Shown one piece after another: positions 61,472 to 64,000 of a stretch of 64,000 bases of DNA; positions within the stretch are counted from its first letter, which is position 1; every line of letters begins with the position of its first letter. Both the position numbers and the translations under genes were made by a program. This stretch comes from Nostoc paludosum FACHB-159. Its GTDB lineage: Bacteria > Cyanobacteriota > Cyanobacteriia > Cyanobacteriales > Nostocaceae. The notes beneath the pieces were generated by a model that saw nothing but the letters and a program-made list of their open reading frames with translations, made no database searches and was not told the DNA's origin. The stretch is from positions 26,758 to 90,757 of the forward strand of contig NZ_JACJTU010000030.1 of the NCBI RefSeq assembly GCF_014698835.1, written 5' to 3'.

Positions 61472-61987
61472 CTACATATCGTTGTTAGAAGCATTCAGAG
61501 CATAATCAGCTGCTGCTTGGGCGCGACGGCGGCTCATTTTTTGTTCATAATCATCGTAGGCAATACAGATCCAAATTAAAGCCATAAATAAGATGGTTTT
61601 GTTAAAGCTTTCTGCTCCATTAGGAAATAAACTGCCAGCAGGTATAATGCCAAATGCCAAAGTAATACTAAACGTCATTAGTATTAGCAATAGACCCGTC
61701 CAACGCACCCAATAATTGAGAGCAAACAACGCACCCAGAAGGATTTCTGCTAAAGGTAACAACCAGGCATAGGGAATGGCAATTAACCAAGGTAGTGGCC
61801 CGAGTCCTTCCCATCCTGGTGGAATTCCAGGGCCAATTATTTGCAGTTTTTGAATTAAAACAGTTTGGTAGAAACCGTTAGGAATGCTAAAGTTGAGATA
61901 GTTAGCAATACCAGAAAGAAAAAAGAAAACACCCATCGTTACGCGACTAACAACAACAGCTGTCCGTAGGTTGAGTAAGTATTTCAT
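61472..61987 (-). CDS. DoxX family membrane protein
   Basis: A 171-residue protein with four membrane segments, matching DoxX/DoxD-like proteins: VVSRVTMGVFFFLSGIANYL, PWLIAIPYAWLLPLAEILLGALFAL, WTGLLLILMTFSITLAFG and FNKTILFMALIWICIAY. The conserved Pro-Leu-Ala-Glu in helix 2 is present. DoxX proteins are linked to respiratory quinone or thiol metabolism, but most are uncharacterised. It lies downstream of the NDH-2-type gene on the same strand. Confidence 0.85.
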   Translation of the reverse strand: MKYLLNLRTAVVVSRVTMGVFFFLSGIANYLNFSIPNGFYQTVLIQKLQIIGPGIPPGWEGLGPLPWLIAIPYAWLLPLAEILLGALFALNYWVRWTGLLLILMTFSITLAFGIIPAGSLFPNGAESFNKTILFMALIWICIAYDDYEQKMSRRRAQAAADYALNASNNDM

Positions 61988-62029
61988 AAGTGGACTCCTA
62001 AAAATGAGATTAGTTTGGATAAAGTGTCG

Positions 62030-62270
62030 CGCATAAGTGTTGACTGTTGACGCTCGGAGTTATTGTTCTGGTATTGCTGAATCTAGGGATGATTTTTACC
62101 TCACGCAAAGGCGCAAAGGCGCAAAGAATCTACCTTTAGCCTTCGTCAAAAATCTTAATTCATCCCGCATTTATGCAACGCCATTGTTCTTTTGCTCTTG
62201 TATCTTTGGGCCTTTGCGTCCCCATATCTCCGTGTCCCCCCGTCCCTGTGTCCCCGTGTCCCCGCGTCCT
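62030..62270. other. Intergenic repeats CGCAAAGGCGCAAAGG and CCCCGTGTCCC
   Basis: CGCAAAGGCGCAAAGGCGCAA at about 62103-62125 and runs of GTCCCCGTGTCCCCGCGTCC at about 62245-62268 fill this gap. Frames crossing it are low-complexity shadows. No gene is supported. Confidence 0.6.
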
Positions 62271-63686
62271 TCAACGAGAAGGCGGTGTTAGGCGATCGAG
62301 TAAGGTGGGTATACCTGTCCAACCGAAATTTTGTTGGAATTGCATCGGTAAAGCAGCCCGCCAGACAAGGGGAGTTGCCAAAATTAGTCCAGCAGCGACG
62401 GTTGCAACGCCATACAGTAAAGGAGTCTGTCCTAACTGCATGTGAGAAAAAGGGCGATCGCGCCCGAATAATTCGTCAGTTAACCACTCGGTTGTGGCTT
62501 TGCGGTTATGTGCAGAGTTTGGTAGCAGTTGTAAATATGTTGCTTCCCGAATGAGATGGCCTGGCTGTCCTTTAATTTGGACTTTGTTAAACAAGTTAGC
62601 AACACCTTCGTTGAGTCCCAATTTCATCAAAGTACCGCGCATTTGGATTTGCACAGATGTGGGGGGTTTGCCTTCCGCAAGCCGCTTGAGATTGTGAGCG
62701 ATCGCTTTTCCCTGTTGATAAGCAACTTGGGCTGTGGTTGGTTGGGGATTACCGCTATCTGTGGCACAGTCTCCAGCCGCAAATATTTCAGGAAAATCTG
62801 GTAGTTGCAACGTAGATGTTACCAGTAACCGACCGCGATTCTTTGGCACTGGTAAGTCCATCAACAAAGGATTGGGAGCAGTTCCAGCAGTCCAAGCGAT
62901 AGTTCCAGCTGGTAAATTTTGGGTTTGCTCGTGTTGACGATACTCTACACCATCTGAGTGAATTTTGGTGACAGCCGCATCAAATAGGAAATCCACAGGA
63001 ACCACCCGACGTTTAAGCGCCCGTTGGACTGTACACCGCAAATGACTATTTACATCTCCTTTGAGGATTTCCCGACTGCGGTTAACTAGTACCACCCGAA
63101 TTTCATCGGCATCACCGCCCAATTCGTCGTACCAAATGGGTAGTAAATCTGCTAATGTACAAGCCAGTTCAATGCCAGCCGGCCCTGCCCCAATGATGGC
63201 CACAGTCAGTAGTAGCCGACGATGTTGCGAGTCTTGAGTTTGAATTGCCTGATGTAGCCTATGTCGCAAGTGTTTTCGTAAAGCCATCGCCTCTTCCCCA
63301 GAGGTAAAGGGCATGGCATGTTCAGCCGCACCGGAAGTATCGAAGTAAGTTGTTTTACTGCCCAGTGCTAATACTAAGTTGCCGTACTCAAAAACCTTTC
63401 CAGAGGTGAGGATGACTCTGCGTTGATGTGGGTGAATCGATTCCACTGTGTCCTGCACAAAAGTGACACTACTATCAGCTAAAAGCTCTTTGTAGCGGGG
63501 ATAAACTTGCGTGCTGTGTAATTCGCCGCTTAATAATTCATATAATAGGGGTTTGAAACTAAAGCGATCGCGTTGCTCAATTAAAATAATAGGATGCGAG
63601 TAATTTTGATGGCTTAAGTGCAGAGCTGTAAACAGTCCAGCAAAGCCACCACCCAGAATGACTGTGGGATGAAATGCTTGCTGCAT
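62271..63686 (-). CDS. Type II NAD(P)H dehydrogenase (NDH-2)
   Basis: A 471-residue FAD-dependent oxidoreductase. Two dinucleotide-binding motifs are clear: TVILGGGFAGLFTALHLS at residues 8-25 for FAD and VAIIGAGPAGIELACTLADL near residue 165 for NAD(P)H. Other hallmarks are FKPLLYELLSGEL, AWTAGTAPNPL and PEIFAAGDCAT. A C-terminal hydrophobic segment LLYGVATVAAGLILATPLVW should anchor it. NDH-2 enzymes pass electrons from NAD(P)H to quinone without pumping protons, and in cyanobacteria act mainly as redox sensors. It starts at ATG. Confidence 0.93.
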   Translation of the reverse strand: MQQAFHPTVILGGGFAGLFTALHLSHQNYSHPIILIEQRDRFSFKPLLYELLSGELHSTQVYPRYKELLADSSVTFVQDTVESIHPHQRRVILTSGKVFEYGNLVLALGSKTTYFDTSGAAEHAMPFTSGEEAMALRKHLRHRLHQAIQTQDSQHRRLLLTVAIIGAGPAGIELACTLADLLPIWYDELGGDADEIRVVLVNRSREILKGDVNSHLRCTVQRALKRRVVPVDFLFDAAVTKIHSDGVEYRQHEQTQNLPAGTIAWTAGTAPNPLLMDLPVPKNRGRLLVTSTLQLPDFPEIFAAGDCATDSGNPQPTTAQVAYQQGKAIAHNLKRLAEGKPPTSVQIQMRGTLMKLGLNEGVANLFNKVQIKGQPGHLIREATYLQLLPNSAHNRKATTEWLTDELFGRDRPFSHMQLGQTPLLYGVATVAAGLILATPLVWRAALPMQFQQNFGWTGIPTLLDRLTPPSR

Positions 63687-64000
63687 AGGTGTAAGAGTTA
63701 CTGCGAGTGAACTGCTCTTAGTATGCCGACACTTAGCAACTCTTAAGTGATGAAAAAATAAAGCTTAACTGAAAAATTCCAGGGAATTTCCAACATAGTT
63801 TTCACTACTTTCTCAGCAATAATTCATAATATCAATCCTATTTGAGTTGTGAAAAATATCAGTGATGGCTGTTGACTGTGCTTTGTCCTTAGCCTTAGTG
63901 GTGCAGAAAAGTTTCTGGAGTCTCAAGTGGAGAAAACAGTGACACGGGAGAATTCAATTCTGTTATCTAATTGCGCTCGTTTTTTTAAGGAAGCAGTGGC
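63687..64000. other. Intergenic region at the right window edge
   Basis: AT-rich sequence upstream of the NDH-2 gene. Only short frames are present; a gene starting beyond the window cannot be judged. Confidence 0.5.

Noticed and set aside
62037..62554. Plus-strand frames overlapping the NDH-2 gene end
   Set aside because: They consist of CGCAAAGG and CCCCGTGTCC repeats and antisense sequence of a well-supported gene.

Overview
The window looks like chromosomal DNA of a filamentous, heterocyst-forming cyanobacterium of the Nostoc/Anabaena group. The evidence is the frequent HIP1 octamer (GCGATCGC) inside and between genes, short tandem heptamer repeats (ATTGCCT, GGGCATT, TTTTAGA, CAACAGT types), a DevBCA-type exporter, a NucA/NuiA nuclease-inhibitor pair, PEP-CTERM proteins, a Ycf23 protein, an HpsU-like acetyltransferase, and intergenic inverted-repeat elements. 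Genes are scattered on both strands with few long operons and many structured gaps. No rRNA, CRISPR array, prophage or intact insertion sequence was seen; one tRNA-Arg(CCG) was found.

Layout. 0.5-5.4 kb: acetyltransferase, DUF1838 protein, AbrB-family membrane protein, Lin0512 protein and a CNB-domain protein, all on the minus strand. 5.6-8.6 kb: trmFO, then a methyltransferase coupled to a 57-residue small protein. 9.2-13.2 kb: a large RTX protein made of duplicated modules and a PEP-CTERM protein. 13.4-15.7 kb: membrane protein and MFS exporter. 15.8-17.3 kb: gene-poor, hairpin-rich stretch ending in tRNA-Arg. 17.4-21 kb: EnvC-like murein hydrolase activator, alpha/beta hydrolase, nuiA and nucA. 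21.8-25.2 kb: devBCA-type operon. 26-31.6 kb: LytM peptidase, ComFB protein, L,D-transpeptidase, a small secreted peptide, an ECF sigma factor with its anti-sigma factor, and a gamma-glutamylcyclotransferase-like protein. 32-33.7 kb: AT-rich methyltransferase-like gene, AlkB dioxygenase and a small helix protein. 34-42 kb: leuS, ycf23, GT-C type membrane protein, tyrosine phosphatase, methyltransferase-like protein and HDAC-like deacetylase. 42.6-45.8 kb: small membrane protein, TerB-like protein, cobU and hypotheticals. 46-48.6 kb: two GT2 glycosyltransferases and an HpsU-like acetyltransferase. 49-51.1 kb: hybrid histidine kinase. 51.3-59.1 kb: hypotheticals, a bicupin plus maleate-isomerase-like pair, a second PEP-CTERM-like protein and two unknown membrane proteins. 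59.3-63.7 kb: GH104-like lysozyme, aldo/keto reductase, DoxX protein and a type II NADH dehydrogenase.

Several genes share an envelope theme: peptidoglycan hydrolases and cross-linkers, glycolipid-type export, exopolysaccharide synthesis, and an ECF sigma/anti-sigma switch. The most unusual items are (a) three copies of a fold-back element built from G-rich and C-rich 9-mer arrays, one inside the dev operon; (b) two small proteins ending in the same VR(N/K)SKK tail; (c) an RTX protein of five near-identical modules, one lacking exactly three nonapeptides; (d) a terminator-like hairpin with no obvious gene upstream of leuS; (e) a maleate-isomerase-family protein with Gly in place of both catalytic Cys; and (f) dense stem-loops in the gene-poor gaps. 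No single feature proves a wholly new system; these are leads.
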